Shown here piece after piece: positions 48,251 through 57,560 of a DNA stretch of 64,000 nt (its first letter is position 1; the number at the start of each line of letters is the position of its first letter). The DNA is from Propionimicrobium sp. PCR01-08-3. Lineage in GTDB: Bacteria > Actinomycetota > Actinomycetes > Propionibacteriales > Propionibacteriaceae. Under the pieces are notes generated by a model. The model searched no databases and had not been told where the DNA came from. It saw nothing but the letters and a program-made list of their open reading frames with translations. Where the stretch lies: positions 496,001 through 560,000 of the forward strand of contig NZ_CP127390.1 of assembly GCF_030286045.1 (NCBI RefSeq), read 5' to 3'. The position numbers and the translations under genes are program-made.

Positions 48251-49657
48251 ATGGTCACCACCAGTCGTCACGTCAAGCGCAGCGCCATTGAGTCCACTGC
48301 GGTCGAACTGAATCCGGTCTTCGTTCGCCCGGGCGAGGCCACCGAGCTGCCGAAGTTCCGCATCCCGTCGGCCGAGAGCCTGCCTGAAACGGCCTACCAG
48401 ATCGTCCACGACGAGGCGATGCTCGACGGAAATGCGCGGCAGAATCTGGCGACTTTCGTCGGAACCTGGATGGACGATCAGGCGCAGCATCTCTATCTGG
48501 ATGCCGCCGACAAGAACATGATCGACAAGGACGAGTATCCCCAGACCGCCGCGATCGAGAACCGGTGCTGGACGATGCTCGCCCACCTGTGGCATGCGCC
48601 CGATCCCGACCACACCATCGGCACCTCGACCATCGGATCGTCCGAGGCTTGCATGCTGGGCGGGCTGGCCTTGAAGAGGCGCTGGCAACATGCCCGCACA
48701 GCCGCCGGGAAACCGACCGATCGTCCGAATCTCGTGATGTCGAGCGCAGTGCAGGTTTGCTGGGAGAAGTTCTGCAACTACTGGGATGTCGAGCCCAGAT
48801 TCGTGCCGATCAGCGAGGACCACAAGGTGCTCGACGGGCACGATCTCGAATCGTATGTGGACGAGAACACCATCGGTGTGGTCGCCATCATGGGTGTGAC
48901 CTATACCGGCATGTACGAGCCGGTCGAACAGATCGCGGCTGCCCTCGACCGGATTCAGGCAGCGACCGGTCTCGACATCAAGATCCATGTGGACGGCGCC
49001 TCCGGCGCGATGGTGGCTCCGTTCCTGCAGCCTCAGCTGCGCTGGGATTTCGCAGTCGATCGGGTGGTCTCGATCAACACGTCCGGGCACAAATACGGGC
49101 TCGTTTATCCCGGCGTCGGCTGGGTGGTGTGGCGGGACCTCGAATCGCTGCCCGAGGACCTGATCTTCCACGTCAGCTATCTGGGCGGCGATATGCCCAC
49201 CTTTGCACTGAACTTCTCCCGCCCCGGCGCACAAGTGCTGCTGCAGTACTACCTTTTTCTGCGGCTCGGACGCGAGGGCTACCGTCGGGTGCAGGGCGCG
49301 GCCCGCGACGTCGCCACCTATCTTTCCGCGGAGATCGGGAAGATGCCGGCATTCGAATTATGGAACGACGGCTCCGATATTCCGGTTTTCGCCTGGCGGC
49401 TGCGTCCCGGATATACCAAGAATTGGACGCTTTACGACCTGTCGGATCGGCTCCGGATGACCGGATGGCTGGTGCCCGCCTATCCGATGCCCGACGGACT
49501 GAGCGATCTGACCGTGCAGCGCATCGTGGTCCGGGCCGGATTCAGCCACGATCTGGCGGACGCATTCTTGGCTGATTTGAGGGCAGCAGTGGGGTATCTC
49601 GATGCCCTGGATGCGCCGATGCCCACCGCCCATCAGCGGTCGGGTTTCCATCATTAG
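48251..49657 (+). CDS. gadB: Glutamate decarboxylase
   Basis: This 468-residue PLP enzyme converts glutamate to GABA, consuming a cytoplasmic proton. Lys281 in NTSGHKYGLVYPG holds PLP, and IHVDGASGAMVAPF places the Asp against the cofactor. The protein ends GFHH; the E. coli enzyme also has a C-terminal His that closes the active site at neutral pH. No GadC antiporter is adjacent. GAGGAGCCGAGG precedes ATG 48251. In mycobacteria gadB lies near nnrD; here it has moved next to mdh. Confidence 0.95.
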   Translation: MVTTSRHVKRSAIESTAVELNPVFVRPGEATELPKFRIPSAESLPETAYQIVHDEAMLDGNARQNLATFVGTWMDDQAQHLYLDAADKNMIDKDEYPQTAAIENRCWTMLAHLWHAPDPDHTIGTSTIGSSEACMLGGLALKRRWQHARTAAGKPTDRPNLVMSSAVQVCWEKFCNYWDVEPRFVPISEDHKVLDGHDLESYVDENTIGVVAIMGVTYTGMYEPVEQIAAALDRIQAATGLDIKIHVDGASGAMVAPFLQPQLRWDFAVDRVVSINTSGHKYGLVYPGVGWVVWRDLESLPEDLIFHVSYLGGDMPTFALNFSRPGAQVLLQYYLFLRLGREGYRRVQGAARDVATYLSAEIGKMPAFELWNDGSDIPVFAWRLRPGYTKNWTLYDLSDRLRMTGWLVPAYPMPDGLSDLTVQRIVVRAGFSHDLADAFLADLRAAVGYLDALDAPMPTAHQRSGFHH

Positions 49658-49843
49658 TGGTCTGGACGGCATCGCGATTCGATAGCTGCTGTCTATTGGC
49701 CGTCGCCGTTCGCCAACCGCATTATGCGAGGTAGATACTAAGTCGAGTCGGCCATTACAAAGGTAAGCACGGAAGGGCTTCGTTATGCCTGGGTCGCAGC
49801 CGGCGTCCGGCGGTCGATTCAGGGTTCGCGGACGGGCATCGCG

Positions 49844-50686
49844 CTACTTGAAGATAACTGTGCGGATTCCGTCCAGAAAGATGCGCTTTTCGGCGAACAG
49901 CCGCACTGCTTCGGTCAACGTCTCTGATTCGAGGCCCTGCCCGATGCTCGACAGTTCGGACACGGACGCGGCATGATCGACGCGCTTCACGTTCTGCTCG
50001 ATGATCGGGCCCTCGTCCAGATCGGAGGTGACGAAATGCGCTGTCGCCCCGATCAGCTTCACGCCGCGGGTATGAGCTTGCCGATAGGGGTTCGCGCCCT
50101 TGAACCCGGGCAGAAAACTGTGGTGGATATTGATGATCCGGCCCGACAAATCCGAGCACAATTCGGGTGAAAGAATCTGCATATAGCGGGCCAGCACGAC
50201 CAGATCGATATCAAGATCACGGACGCAATGCCTGATCCGATCCTCGAATTCGTGCTTATTTTCCGGCAACACGACCTGTGATCCGAAATCGATGCCGTAG
50301 AACTCGGCCAACGAACGCAGGGCATCATGATTCGACAAAATGAGCGGGATCTCGATCGGCACGTCGCCGGCACGCAGGTGAAAGAGCAGATCGTTCAGGG
50401 GACCGGCCGCCTTGCTGACCAGCACCAGCGCCCGGGCTTTGCGATGGGCCTCACTCACTTCCCAGGTTGCGTCAAAAAGGGCGCTGACCTGGGAAACCAC
50501 CTGACGAAAATCTTCCGGTTCGACCGGAGTGTCCACTTCGATGCGCATGAAGAAGCGTCCGGTGTCGGTGGAGCTGAATTGCTGAAGCTCGGTGATGTTG
50601 CCGCCGCAGCCGACGATCGCTCCGGTGACGGCATGGACGATGCCGGAGGTGTCGTGGCAGGAGAACGTCAATATCAACTGATGCAC
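49844..50686 (-). CDS. purU: Formyltetrahydrofolate deformylase
   Basis: This 280-residue enzyme hydrolyses 10-formyl-THF to formate and THF. The N-terminal ACT domain (to about 75) starts LILTFSCHDTSGIVHAV; the formyltransferase-like domain has INIHHSFLPGFKG with the catalytic Asn and His, and SDLDEGPII with the Asp. GTG 50686 lies 6 nt from TAGGAT (50693-50698 on this strand), a leaderless start. It balances the formyl-folate pool used by PurN and PurH. Confidence 0.96.
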   Translation of the reverse strand: MHQLILTFSCHDTSGIVHAVTGAIVGCGGNITELQQFSSTDTGRFFMRIEVDTPVEPEDFRQVVSQVSALFDATWEVSEAHRKARALVLVSKAAGPLNDLLFHLRAGDVPIEIPLILSNHDALRSLAEFYGIDFGSQVVLPENKHEFEDRIRHCVRDLDIDLVVLARYMQILSPELCSDLSGRIINIHHSFLPGFKGANPYRQAHTRGVKLIGATAHFVTSDLDEGPIIEQNVKRVDHAASVSELSSIGQGLESETLTEAVRLFAEKRIFLDGIRTVIFK

Positions 50687-51050
50687 TCGGGCATCCTACC
50701 TGGCGGTTGCCGTGCTTCCCGCGGTTCGTTGTGCGCCTCGCGAACTGCGGTCCGTCAACGAGTCGGGAGAGCCCGGTGACGCCGCTGGTGAAATCGCTGT
50801 CAAGAACGCGGCGGCCAGTGAATGTACAGCCGCGTGACTATTCCATCAGCGACAGGGAAGAAGCCGGGCGCATCGCAGAGAGCGATCTGCTCCGCATGTG
50901 AAGCAAATAGGTGTGCTCCGAGAATCCCAGGCGGTACGCCACCTGAAGAGAACGCGGCCGTGGCAGGGGCCAAGCCGCTAGATTTGGGCGCAGTAACCGT
51001 CATGCGGGTCGGGAATCGGCTCGGGCATCGAATACAACAGGGGAGCGTTC
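50687..51050. other. 364-bp gap between purU and icd without an intact gene
   Basis: No reading frame here looks like a complete gene. On the minus strand, around 50880-50960, one frame reads LQVAYRLGFSEHTYL, which resembles the recognition helix of AraC-family regulators, but the flanks do not continue the fold. It may be a regulator remnant or chance. TAGATT near 50980 and the purine-rich CAGGGGAGC before icd are the only expression signals noted. Confidence 0.4.
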
Positions 51051-52268
51051 ATGGCCAAGATCAAGGTCGCCGGTACCGTCGTCGAACTCGATGGGGACGA
51101 AATGACCCGCGTCATCTGGTCATTCATCAAAGACCGGCTGATTCTGCCCTACCTCGACGTCAACCTCGACTACTACGACCTCGGCATCGAGAACCGGGAC
51201 GCCACCGACGACCAGGTGACCGTCGACGCGGCGAATGCCATCAAGCGCGAGGGTGTCGGCGTCAAATGCGCCACCATCACCCCCGATGAGGCGCGCGTCC
51301 AAGAATTCGGGTTGAAGAAGATGTGGCGTTCGCCCAACGGCACCATCCGCAACATCCTCGGCGGCGTCATCTTCCGCGAGCCGATCGTGATCAGCAATAT
51401 CCCCAGATTGGTCCCGAACTGGACGAAGCCGATCGTGGTCGGCAGGCATGCCTTCGGCGATCAGTACCGGGCCACCGATTTCAAAGTGCCCGGTGCCGGA
51501 ACCATCACCCTCACCTACACCCCGGACGACGGGTCACAGCCGATGGAGGTCGAGGTCGTCAAGATGCCCGAAGGCGGCGGCGTCACGATGGGCATGTACA
51601 ACTTCAATGAGTCGATCCGCGACTTCGCGCGGGCGTCCATGAGTTATGGCCTGCAGCGCGGCTACCCGGTGTATCTGTCCACCAAGAACACGATCTTGAA
51701 GGCCTACGACGGCCAGTTCAAGGATCTGTTCGCCGAGGTCTTTGAGAACGAGTTCAAAGACCGGTTCGAGGCGGCCGGCATCACCTATGAGCACCGGCTG
51801 ATCGACGACATGGTCGCTGCCGCCCTGAAGTGGGAGGGCGGCTACGTGTGGGCCTGCAAGAACTATGACGGCGACGTGCAGTCCGACACCGTCGCGCAAG
51901 GTTTCGGCTCGCTCGGCCTGATGACCTCGGTGCTGATGACCCCGGATGGCAAGACCGTCGAGGCCGAGGCCGCGCACGGCACGGTGACCAGGCACTTCCG
52001 CCAGCATCAGCAGGGCAAGGCGACCTCGACCAACCCGATCGCGTCCATCTACGCTTGGACCGGTGGCCTCAAGCATCGCGGCAAGCTGGACGGCACCCCC
52101 GCGGTGACGGCTTTTGCCGAAACCCTCGAGCAGGTCTGCGTCGAGACCGTCGAGGCGGGCAAGATGACCAAGGATCTGGCGCTGCTGGTCGGTCCCGAAC
52201 AGCAGTGGCTGACCACCGAGCAGTTCCTCGCGGCGTTGGACGAGGGGCTGGCCGCGAAACTTGGTTGA
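51051..52268 (+). CDS. icd: Isocitrate dehydrogenase, NADP-dependent (eukaryotic-type)
   Basis: This 405-residue enzyme makes 2-oxoglutarate. It belongs to the dimeric class also found in eukaryotes and mycobacterial Icd1: [29 protein letters not shown] with the substrate Ser, [14 protein letters not shown], and [12 protein letters not shown] with NADP-binding His/Arg. Length is normal. CAGGGGAGC lies 7-8 nt before ATG 51051. Confidence 0.97.
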   Translation: MAKIKVAGTVVELDGDEMTRVIWSFIKDRLILPYLDVNLDYYDLGIENRDATDDQVTVDAANAIKREGVGVKCATITPDEARVQEFGLKKMWRSPNGTIRNILGGVIFREPIVISNIPRLVPNWTKPIVVGRHAFGDQYRATDFKVPGAGTITLTYTPDDGSQPMEVEVVKMPEGGGVTMGMYNFNESIRDFARASMSYGLQRGYPVYLSTKNTILKAYDGQFKDLFAEVFENEFKDRFEAAGITYEHRLIDDMVAAALKWEGGYVWACKNYDGDVQSDTVAQGFGSLGLMTSVLMTPDGKTVEAEAAHGTVTRHFRQHQQGKATSTNPIASIYAWTGGLKHRGKLDGTPAVTAFAETLEQVCVETVEAGKMTKDLALLVGPEQQWLTTEQFLAALDEGLAAKLG

Positions 52269-52285
52269 TCTGCGGCCGCGACTTG

Positions 52286-52334
52286 TTATTGGGTGCGGTT
52301 TTACACACTGGAGCTGTAAAACCGCACCCAATAA
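52286..52334. terminator. 20-bp perfect hairpin after icd (first of two)
   Basis: Left arm 52286-52305 (TTATTGGGTGCGG...) and right arm 52315-52334 are exact complements over 20 bp with the 9-nt loop CACTGGAGC. It starts 17 nt after the icd stop, so it probably ends that transcript. It is clearly more AT-rich than its surroundings and has no U-tract. Confidence 0.6.
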
Positions 52335-52367
52335 TGAATGTACCGCGCATGACACCCGGTAGCCCGT

Positions 52368-52416
52368 TCATTGTGAGTGATTTGACGTCTTCAGGGCACG
52401 AAATCACTCACAATGA
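52368..52416. repeat. 16-bp perfect inverted repeat after icd (second of two)
   Basis: TCATTGTGAGTGATTT (52368-52383) and its exact complement (52401-52416) flank a 17-nt spacer. It lies between the first hairpin and the TAGAAT promoter box of the next gene. It could be an operator, a second terminator or part of a small RNA. Confidence 0.6.
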
Positions 52417-52478
52417 TTCGGCAGGCACAGACTCGCGCCGCGGCGCGATTGCATACCCCAGTAGAATCGTGCGCGTGA

Positions 52479-53855
52479 GTGATCATGCCTGACCTCCTCA
52501 TCTCCATCGGGGTCATCTTCGTTCTGCTGTTCGTCGGCTTCCTGTTCTCGGCCGCCGAGATGGCATTGGTGACGCTGCGCGACTCCCAGATCCAGAAACT
52601 GCAGGCCAAGGGCAAGCGCGGGCAGGCGATCGTCGCGCTGACCGATAACCCGAACAAGTTCCTCTCCTCGGTGCAGATCGGGGTGACGCTCGCCGGATTC
52701 TTGTCATCGGCATTCGGCAGCGACTCGCTGGCCGGCAAGTATCTCGCTCCCTGGTTCGAAAGCCTGGGCTTGGCGTCCGGGCTGTCGAGCGTGCTGGCTG
52801 TCATCGTGATCACCGCCATCATCTCGTTTCTGTCGATCGTGCTCAGTGAGCTGACTGCCAAACGGATGGCCATGCAGCGTACCGAGGAGTTCGCGCTCGC
52901 GTTGGCCCCCATGGTCAGCGCTATCGCCAAAGTCGCGACTCCGCTGATCTGGTTGATCGACAAATGCACCAACATCATGGTGCGCATCCTCGGGGGTGAC
53001 CCCGCAGCCGCGAAGGAGGCCGTCACCGAGGACGAGCTGCGCTCGATGGTGGCCAACGCCGACATGCTCGGCGACGAAGAACGCCGCATCGTCGACGACG
53101 TCTTCGACGCGGGCGATCGCAGCCTGCGCGAGGTGATGGTGCCGCGCACCGAGGTCGATTTCCTCTCCGGAGATATGCCCGCCTACCAGGCCGTTCGGTT
53201 GGTGCAAGACAATCAACGCTCGCGATATCCGGTCACCGACGGCTCGCCCGACCAGATCATCGGGTTCTTGCACGTTCGCGACCTGATGAACCTGGACACC
53301 GCCACCAGACAGGCGCCGATCAGGCAACTGGTGCGTCCGATTCTGAGCCTGCCCGAGACCGTGAAGGTGCTGCGGGCGCTCACCGAGATGCGCCGTGAAT
53401 CGTCCCATCTGGCGATCGTCCGGGACGAATACGGCGGCACCGCCGGCATCGTCACCATGGAGGACCTCATAGAAGAGCTCATCGGCGACATCACCGACGA
53501 ATACGACGTGGTGGACGCCGACCAGATCCAGCACGAGATGGTCTCCGACCTGGAAGGACTGATCTCGCTCGAGGATTTCGAGGACCGCACCGGATTCGTC
53601 ATCCCGGAAGGCCCCTACGACACCCTTGCCGGATACTTCATGTGGGTGCTCGGACGCGTGCCGAAGCTGAACGACAAGATCGTTGTCGAGTTGGCCCCGG
53701 AGAACGCTCCGGAGGACGACCCCCAGCTGACCCGTTTCTCGATGCGGGTCTCCGAGATGGACGGCCACCGTATTGCCTGGATCGACCTCGGCCGGCTGGA
53801 AACGGTGGGGGCACCGGCAGCGCCCGAATCAAACTCCACTTCTGCCAGAAGCTAA
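52479..53855 (+). CDS. CNNM/CorC (HlyC, TlyC) family membrane protein
   Basis: This 458-residue protein has an N-terminal DUF21 membrane domain (about 1-185; EMALVTLRDSQI, cut, and LSELTAKRMAMQ are family strings), two CBS domains (about 210-335; VPRTEVDFL, and RDEYGGTAGIVTMEDLIEE), and a CorC_HlyC transporter-associated domain at the end. Relatives move Mg or Co, or resist their excess. GTG 52479 is given; ATG 52485 is possible. TAGAAT (52462-52467) is its likely -10 box. Confidence 0.92.
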   Translation: MIMPDLLISIGVIFVLLFVGFLFSAAEMALVTLRDSQIQKLQAKGKRGQAIVALTDNPNKFLSSVQIGVTLAGFLSSAFGSDSLAGKYLAPWFESLGLASGLSSVLAVIVITAIISFLSIVLSELTAKRMAMQRTEEFALALAPMVSAIAKVATPLIWLIDKCTNIMVRILGGDPAAAKEAVTEDELRSMVANADMLGDEERRIVDDVFDAGDRSLREVMVPRTEVDFLSGDMPAYQAVRLVQDNQRSRYPVTDGSPDQIIGFLHVRDLMNLDTATRQAPIRQLVRPILSLPETVKVLRALTEMRRESSHLAIVRDEYGGTAGIVTMEDLIEELIGDITDEYDVVDADQIQHEMVSDLEGLISLEDFEDRTGFVIPEGPYDTLAGYFMWVLGRVPKLNDKIVVELAPENAPEDDPQLTRFSMRVSEMDGHRIAWIDLGRLETVGAPAAPESNSTSARS

Positions 53856-53917
53856 CCCTCGACACTTCTGTGTGGATCGATCATTTTCACAAGCGGGACG
53901 CACGGCTTGTCGAGTAG
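53855..53917 (+). pseudogene. N-terminal remnant of a VapC-type PIN-domain toxin
   Basis: Immediately after the CNNM gene, one frame reads TLDTSVWIDHFHKRDARLVE and then stops. This is the first strand and helix of a PIN domain, with the first catalytic Asp in LDTSVWIDHF. No start codon at the usual place, no remaining domain and no antitoxin are present, so this is the relic of a lost VapBC module. Confidence 0.6.
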
Positions 53918-53920
53918 TGA

Positions 53921-53961
53921 CCGAACGGGGCACCTTGTCAGAAGACAGGGCACCCGTTCGG
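53921..53961. terminator. Hairpin between the CNNM gene and trpB
   Basis: CCGAACGGG (53921-53929) and CCCGTTCGG (53953-53961) form the base of an imperfect stem with loop AGAA at the top, between convergent genes. Confidence 0.6.
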
Positions 53962-53976
53962 CAACTGCATCAGATA

Positions 53977-55290
53977 TCAGGCGTCGATCATCTCGCCGGA
54001 CAGGAAGTCCGCATAGGCGGGCAGATCGAGTTGGCCGTTACCGGAGATGCCGATCAAGATGACCTGGCCCTCGCCGTCATCCTCGGCTGCCTTCAGGTGC
54101 TCGACGGCACCGGCAATGGCGTGATTCGATTCGGAGGCGGGGATGATGCCCTCGGCGCGGGCGAACAAAACCCCGGACGCGAAGGCTTCGCGCTGCTTGA
54201 TCGCCACAGCGTCCAACAGCTTCTGGTCGTACGCCGCGCTGACCAGCGGGGACATGCCGTGATAGCGCAGCCCGCCGGCGTGCACGGCGGCCGGCACGAA
54301 GTCGGCGCCCAGCGTAAACATCTTCAGCAGCGGCGTGAACCCGCCGGCATCACCGAAGTCATAGCGGTATTCACCCTTGGTCAGCGAGGGTGCGGCGTCC
54401 GGTTCGCAGGCGCGCACATGCACATTCGCGCCCTCGGCAAGGTTCCGGTGCAAGAACGGGAAGGCGAGCCCGGCCAGATTCGAACCACCACCTGCGCAGG
54501 CGAAAAGGTGATCCGGCAGCCGCTCGCCGGCCAACTCCAGTTGAGCCAGTGCCTCCAACCCGATCACCGATTGATGCAAGGCGACGTGATTGAGCACGCT
54601 GCCCAGCGCATAGTTCGCTTCCGGATCGCCGGCAGCGACCTCAATCGCCTCGCTGATCGCCATGCCGAGCGAGCCCGGGGTGTCGGGAAACTTCTCGCGC
54701 AGCTGTCGTCCGATCTCGGTTCCATCCGACGGGCTCGGGGTGACGTGGCCGCCGAAGGTTTCCATCTGGATGCGCCGATAGGGCTTGGTCTCGTAGCTGC
54801 TGCGAACCTGCCAGACGTCGCAACGCAGCCCGAAGACCTGACACGCGAACGACAAGGCGGCACCCCACTGGCCGGCACCGGTCTCGGTGCACAGCCGCTT
54901 GATGCCGGCCTGCTTGTTGAAGTAGGCCTGCGCCACCGCGGAGTTCGGCTTGTGGCTGCCCACCGGAGAGGCACCCTCGTACTTGAAGTAGATGCGCGCC
55001 TTGGTGCCGAGCGCCTGCTCGAAGCGGCGTGCCCGATAGAGCGGGGAAGGGCGCCACAACCGATAGACCTCACGCACCTCGTCAGGGATTGGGGTCCATC
55101 GCTCGGTGCTCATCTCCTGCTCGATCAACGCCTGCGGAAAGATCGCTGCCAGATCTTGCGGCCCGGCGGGCTGCTTGGTGGCCGGGTTCAACGGTGGCGG
55201 CGGTGCCGTGGGAAGATCGGGAGTGAGGTTGTACCAGTGCGTCGGCAGCTGGTCCTCGGGCAACAAAAACTTGGTGCGCTCATCGGTCAT
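53977..55290 (-). CDS. trpB: TrpB2-type tryptophan synthase beta chain
   Basis: This 437-residue PLP enzyme is of the TrpB2 class, longer than the usual 400-residue TrpB1 and normally not linked to trpA. Lys114 in GASPVGSHKPNSAVAQAY holds PLP; CAGGGSNLAGLAF is the phosphate-binding loop; ETGAGQWG is conserved. It makes tryptophan from indole and serine, probably as an indole scavenger. No trp gene is adjacent. ATG 55290 lies 6 nt from TAACCT on this strand (55297-55302), a leaderless start. Confidence 0.93.
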   Translation of the reverse strand: MTDERTKFLLPEDQLPTHWYNLTPDLPTAPPPPLNPATKQPAGPQDLAAIFPQALIEQEMSTERWTPIPDEVREVYRLWRPSPLYRARRFEQALGTKARIYFKYEGASPVGSHKPNSAVAQAYFNKQAGIKRLCTETGAGQWGAALSFACQVFGLRCDVWQVRSSYETKPYRRIQMETFGGHVTPSPSDGTEIGRQLREKFPDTPGSLGMAISEAIEVAAGDPEANYALGSVLNHVALHQSVIGLEALAQLELAGERLPDHLFACAGGGSNLAGLAFPFLHRNLAEGANVHVRACEPDAAPSLTKGEYRYDFGDAGGFTPLLKMFTLGADFVPAAVHAGGLRYHGMSPLVSAAYDQKLLDAVAIKQREAFASGVLFARAEGIIPASESNHAIAGAVEHLKAAEDDGEGQVILIGISGNGQLDLPAYADFLSGEMIDA

Positions 55291-55351
55291 GGGTCGAGGT
55301 TATCGGATCGGTGCGCTACCGTCGCTGGGTCGTCCCATCAGGAGGTATGCA

Positions 55352-56182
55352 ATGCATCTGCGTGATTTGGTGATCTGCGTCGCCGGTGCGGCGGTTCTCA
55401 GCGGTTGCGCAAGTGGTCCGCAGGGTGCCTCCGGTGCCGCGAGCGACGGATCGCCCACGCCGGGCGCGTTCAAGGCATGCATGGCGGCCGACAGCGCCGG
55501 CTTCGCCGATGGCGCGGAGAACCAGGCCGCCTACGAAGGCATGCTGCAGGCCGCAACCGAACTGAATCTTCTGGTCAGTCAGGCGCAGGCGGACGACGAC
55601 GCCGACTATGCGTCCACCGTGAATGATCTCGCCGAAGGTGGCTGCTCGCTGATCGTCACGGTTGGCGATGCACATGCCGGGGACGCGCAAACCGCCGCTC
55701 AAGCCCATCCCGGCGTGTTCTTCTTGCTGGTGGACGCCCAGGCCGAGACCCCTCAGACCAACCTCAAACCGCTGCTTTTCGACACCGCGGATGCGGCCTT
55801 CTTGGCGGGATACGTGGCAGCCGCGCAAACCTCGAATGACCGGGCAGCAGTCGCGTCCGACGCCGATGACGTCTACCGAAACGGCTTCACCGCAGGCGTC
55901 GACTACTACAACCAGGCCAAGGGAACCAACGTCACGGCCTCGGACACAGATGGTGCGGTCAGCGATTCCGTCCGAAAGGTGGTGGACGCAGCAGTCATCA
56001 CGACCATCGGTGAGGCCACCCGGGGCCAGTTCACCAGCGCCCCCTATTTCGGGACGCTGAAAGACGGGGGAGTCGACATCGTGCCACTGCCAGACGACGC
56101 CAGCGACGAACTGCAGGCCGAGGTCGCCCAGTTGCGCGCCGGCCTGATCGACGGATCGATCACCCCTCCGGCCGCCGGTTAG
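55352..56182 (+). CDS. BMP-family lipoprotein, shortened paralogue
   Basis: This 276-residue protein has a lipoprotein signal (lipobox LSGC, Cys19) and the first lobe of the basic-membrane-protein (nucleoside/purine-binding) fold, clearly paralogous to the next gene. Shared are FLAGYVAAA, GFTAGVDYYN and the final QAEVAQLRAGLIDGSI. About 80 residues present in the paralogue between DYYN and the end are missing or replaced, taking out much of the second ligand-binding lobe. AGGAGG precedes ATG 55352. It may bind a different ligand or be decaying. Confidence 0.78.
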   Translation: MHLRDLVICVAGAAVLSGCASGPQGASGAASDGSPTPGAFKACMAADSAGFADGAENQAAYEGMLQAATELNLLVSQAQADDDADYASTVNDLAEGGCSLIVTVGDAHAGDAQTAAQAHPGVFFLLVDAQAETPQTNLKPLLFDTADAAFLAGYVAAAQTSNDRAAVASDADDVYRNGFTAGVDYYNQAKGTNVTASDTDGAVSDSVRKVVDAAVITTIGEATRGQFTSAPYFGTLKDGGVDIVPLPDDASDELQAEVAQLRAGLIDGSITPPAAG

Positions 56183-56239
56183 GGCCGAGCCGTTGTGCCT
56201 CCCAGGCGTCGGGGCCGGAGACCATTAGGCTAACGAATC

Positions 56240-57319
56240 ATGAAAAAGGGATCGAGCGTGCTCGTTGCGGGATTGTTGGCATGCGCTCTTGCAGGATGCG
56301 CCCAGCCCCCGGTGATCGATTCGACGGCGTCCGCAGAGCCTCAAGAGGCCGATGGCTATCAGGCCTGTTTGATGACCGACGCGTCCGATGACGCCGAGGG
56401 TGGCCCCGCGCAGCAGGCCCTCGACGGGCTGGACCGGGCCAAGACCGAACTCGGCGTGCAGATCAACCCGATGACGGCAGAATCGTCCGCCGATTATCCT
56501 CAGGTGCTGCAGACGCTGGTCGATTCGGATTGCTCGGTGATCATCGCGCTCGGCAGCGGGACGGCCGACTCCACCCAGGCCGCCGCCAAGGCCAATCCGG
56601 GGGTGCAATTCGCTCTGGTCGATGCCATCCCCAACTCGGCGCCGGCCAATCTGCGAACCGTGATCTTCAGCACTCACGAGTCGTCCTTTCTTGCCGGATA
56701 TGCTGCGGCGGCGAGTTCTTCGAGCGGAAAGGTCGGCGTGTTCGGGGCACTCAGTGTGCCGGCGGTGACCATCTATATGGATGGTTTCGTGCAGGGCGTC
56801 GACTACTACAACGACGCGAAGGACGCCGACGTCGAGGCGCTGGGCTGGAGCCTGGACTCTCAGAACGGGACCTTCGTCCGGTCGGACAGCTCGCCGTACG
56901 AAGACGCCTCGGCGGGACAGGCGGCCGCCGAATCGTTGACCGACGATGGCGCCGACGTGATCATGGCCGTGGCGGGGAAGTCGGGCGAGGGCGCCTTGCA
57001 GCTCGCCGAGTCCGACGGCAAGACCAAGGTGATCTGGACCGAAACCGACGGATGCCTGACCGAGGCCGACTATTGCGGTCAGCAGCTGGGGTCGGTCGTC
57101 AAAGACCGTGGCGCAGCCATCTATGAACTGATCAAGACCGATCAAGAAGGACGCAGTTCCTCCGGTGCCTTCACGGCTTCGCTGCGCAACGAGGCGACGG
57201 CTTTCGTCCCGTCCAGCTCTGCTGATCTCGGAACCGATCTGAGCAAGGAATTGGACGACATCGCAGCGAAAATCGTCGACGGCTCGATCACCGTAACCTC
57301 GCCGTCCGCGATCGGATAA
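56240..57319 (+). CDS. BMP-family substrate-binding lipoprotein
   Basis: This 359-residue protein has a lipoprotein signal ending LAGC (Cys20) and a full-length BMP/Med-type periplasmic-binding fold: DSDCSVIIALGS, ESSFLAGYAAA, GFVQGVDYYND, GADVIMAVAGKSGEGAL and a C-terminal DIAAKIVDGSI. BMP proteins mostly bind nucleosides for an ABC transporter; no permease is nearby. ATG 56240 lies 8 nt after TAGGCT (56226-56231), a leaderless start, so it can be made independently of the upstream paralogue. Confidence 0.85.
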   Translation: MKKGSSVLVAGLLACALAGCAQPPVIDSTASAEPQEADGYQACLMTDASDDAEGGPAQQALDGLDRAKTELGVQINPMTAESSADYPQVLQTLVDSDCSVIIALGSGTADSTQAAAKANPGVQFALVDAIPNSAPANLRTVIFSTHESSFLAGYAAAASSSSGKVGVFGALSVPAVTIYMDGFVQGVDYYNDAKDADVEALGWSLDSQNGTFVRSDSSPYEDASAGQAAAESLTDDGADVIMAVAGKSGEGALQLAESDGKTKVIWTETDGCLTEADYCGQQLGSVVKDRGAAIYELIKTDQEGRSSSGAFTASLRNEATAFVPSSSADLGTDLSKELDDIAAKIVDGSITVTSPSAIG

Positions 57320-57560
57320 GCCGCAAAGCTGCTCGGCACGTGCTGCCATCGATAGCTCCGCAACCACTCTCCGAGGGACCGGCTACGCGGACATTATTAC
57401 GTGAGGCACGCGCAACGCTTCCCGGACCTTTTAGCTGAGTCAAGTCGGGCACGGGCGCATCGGCGCCGCAGTTGCTAGGATAAACACGGAATTCAACCCT
57501 GATCCGCGGGTCGGCGTAGCCGGAAAGCGTTGGACGAGGGTTTAGCAGGAGGATGGTTCG

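Noticed and set aside
49658-49843. Small frames between gadB and purU
   Set aside because: None has a start with a plausible signal or any similarity that I can recognise; codon use is not gene-like.
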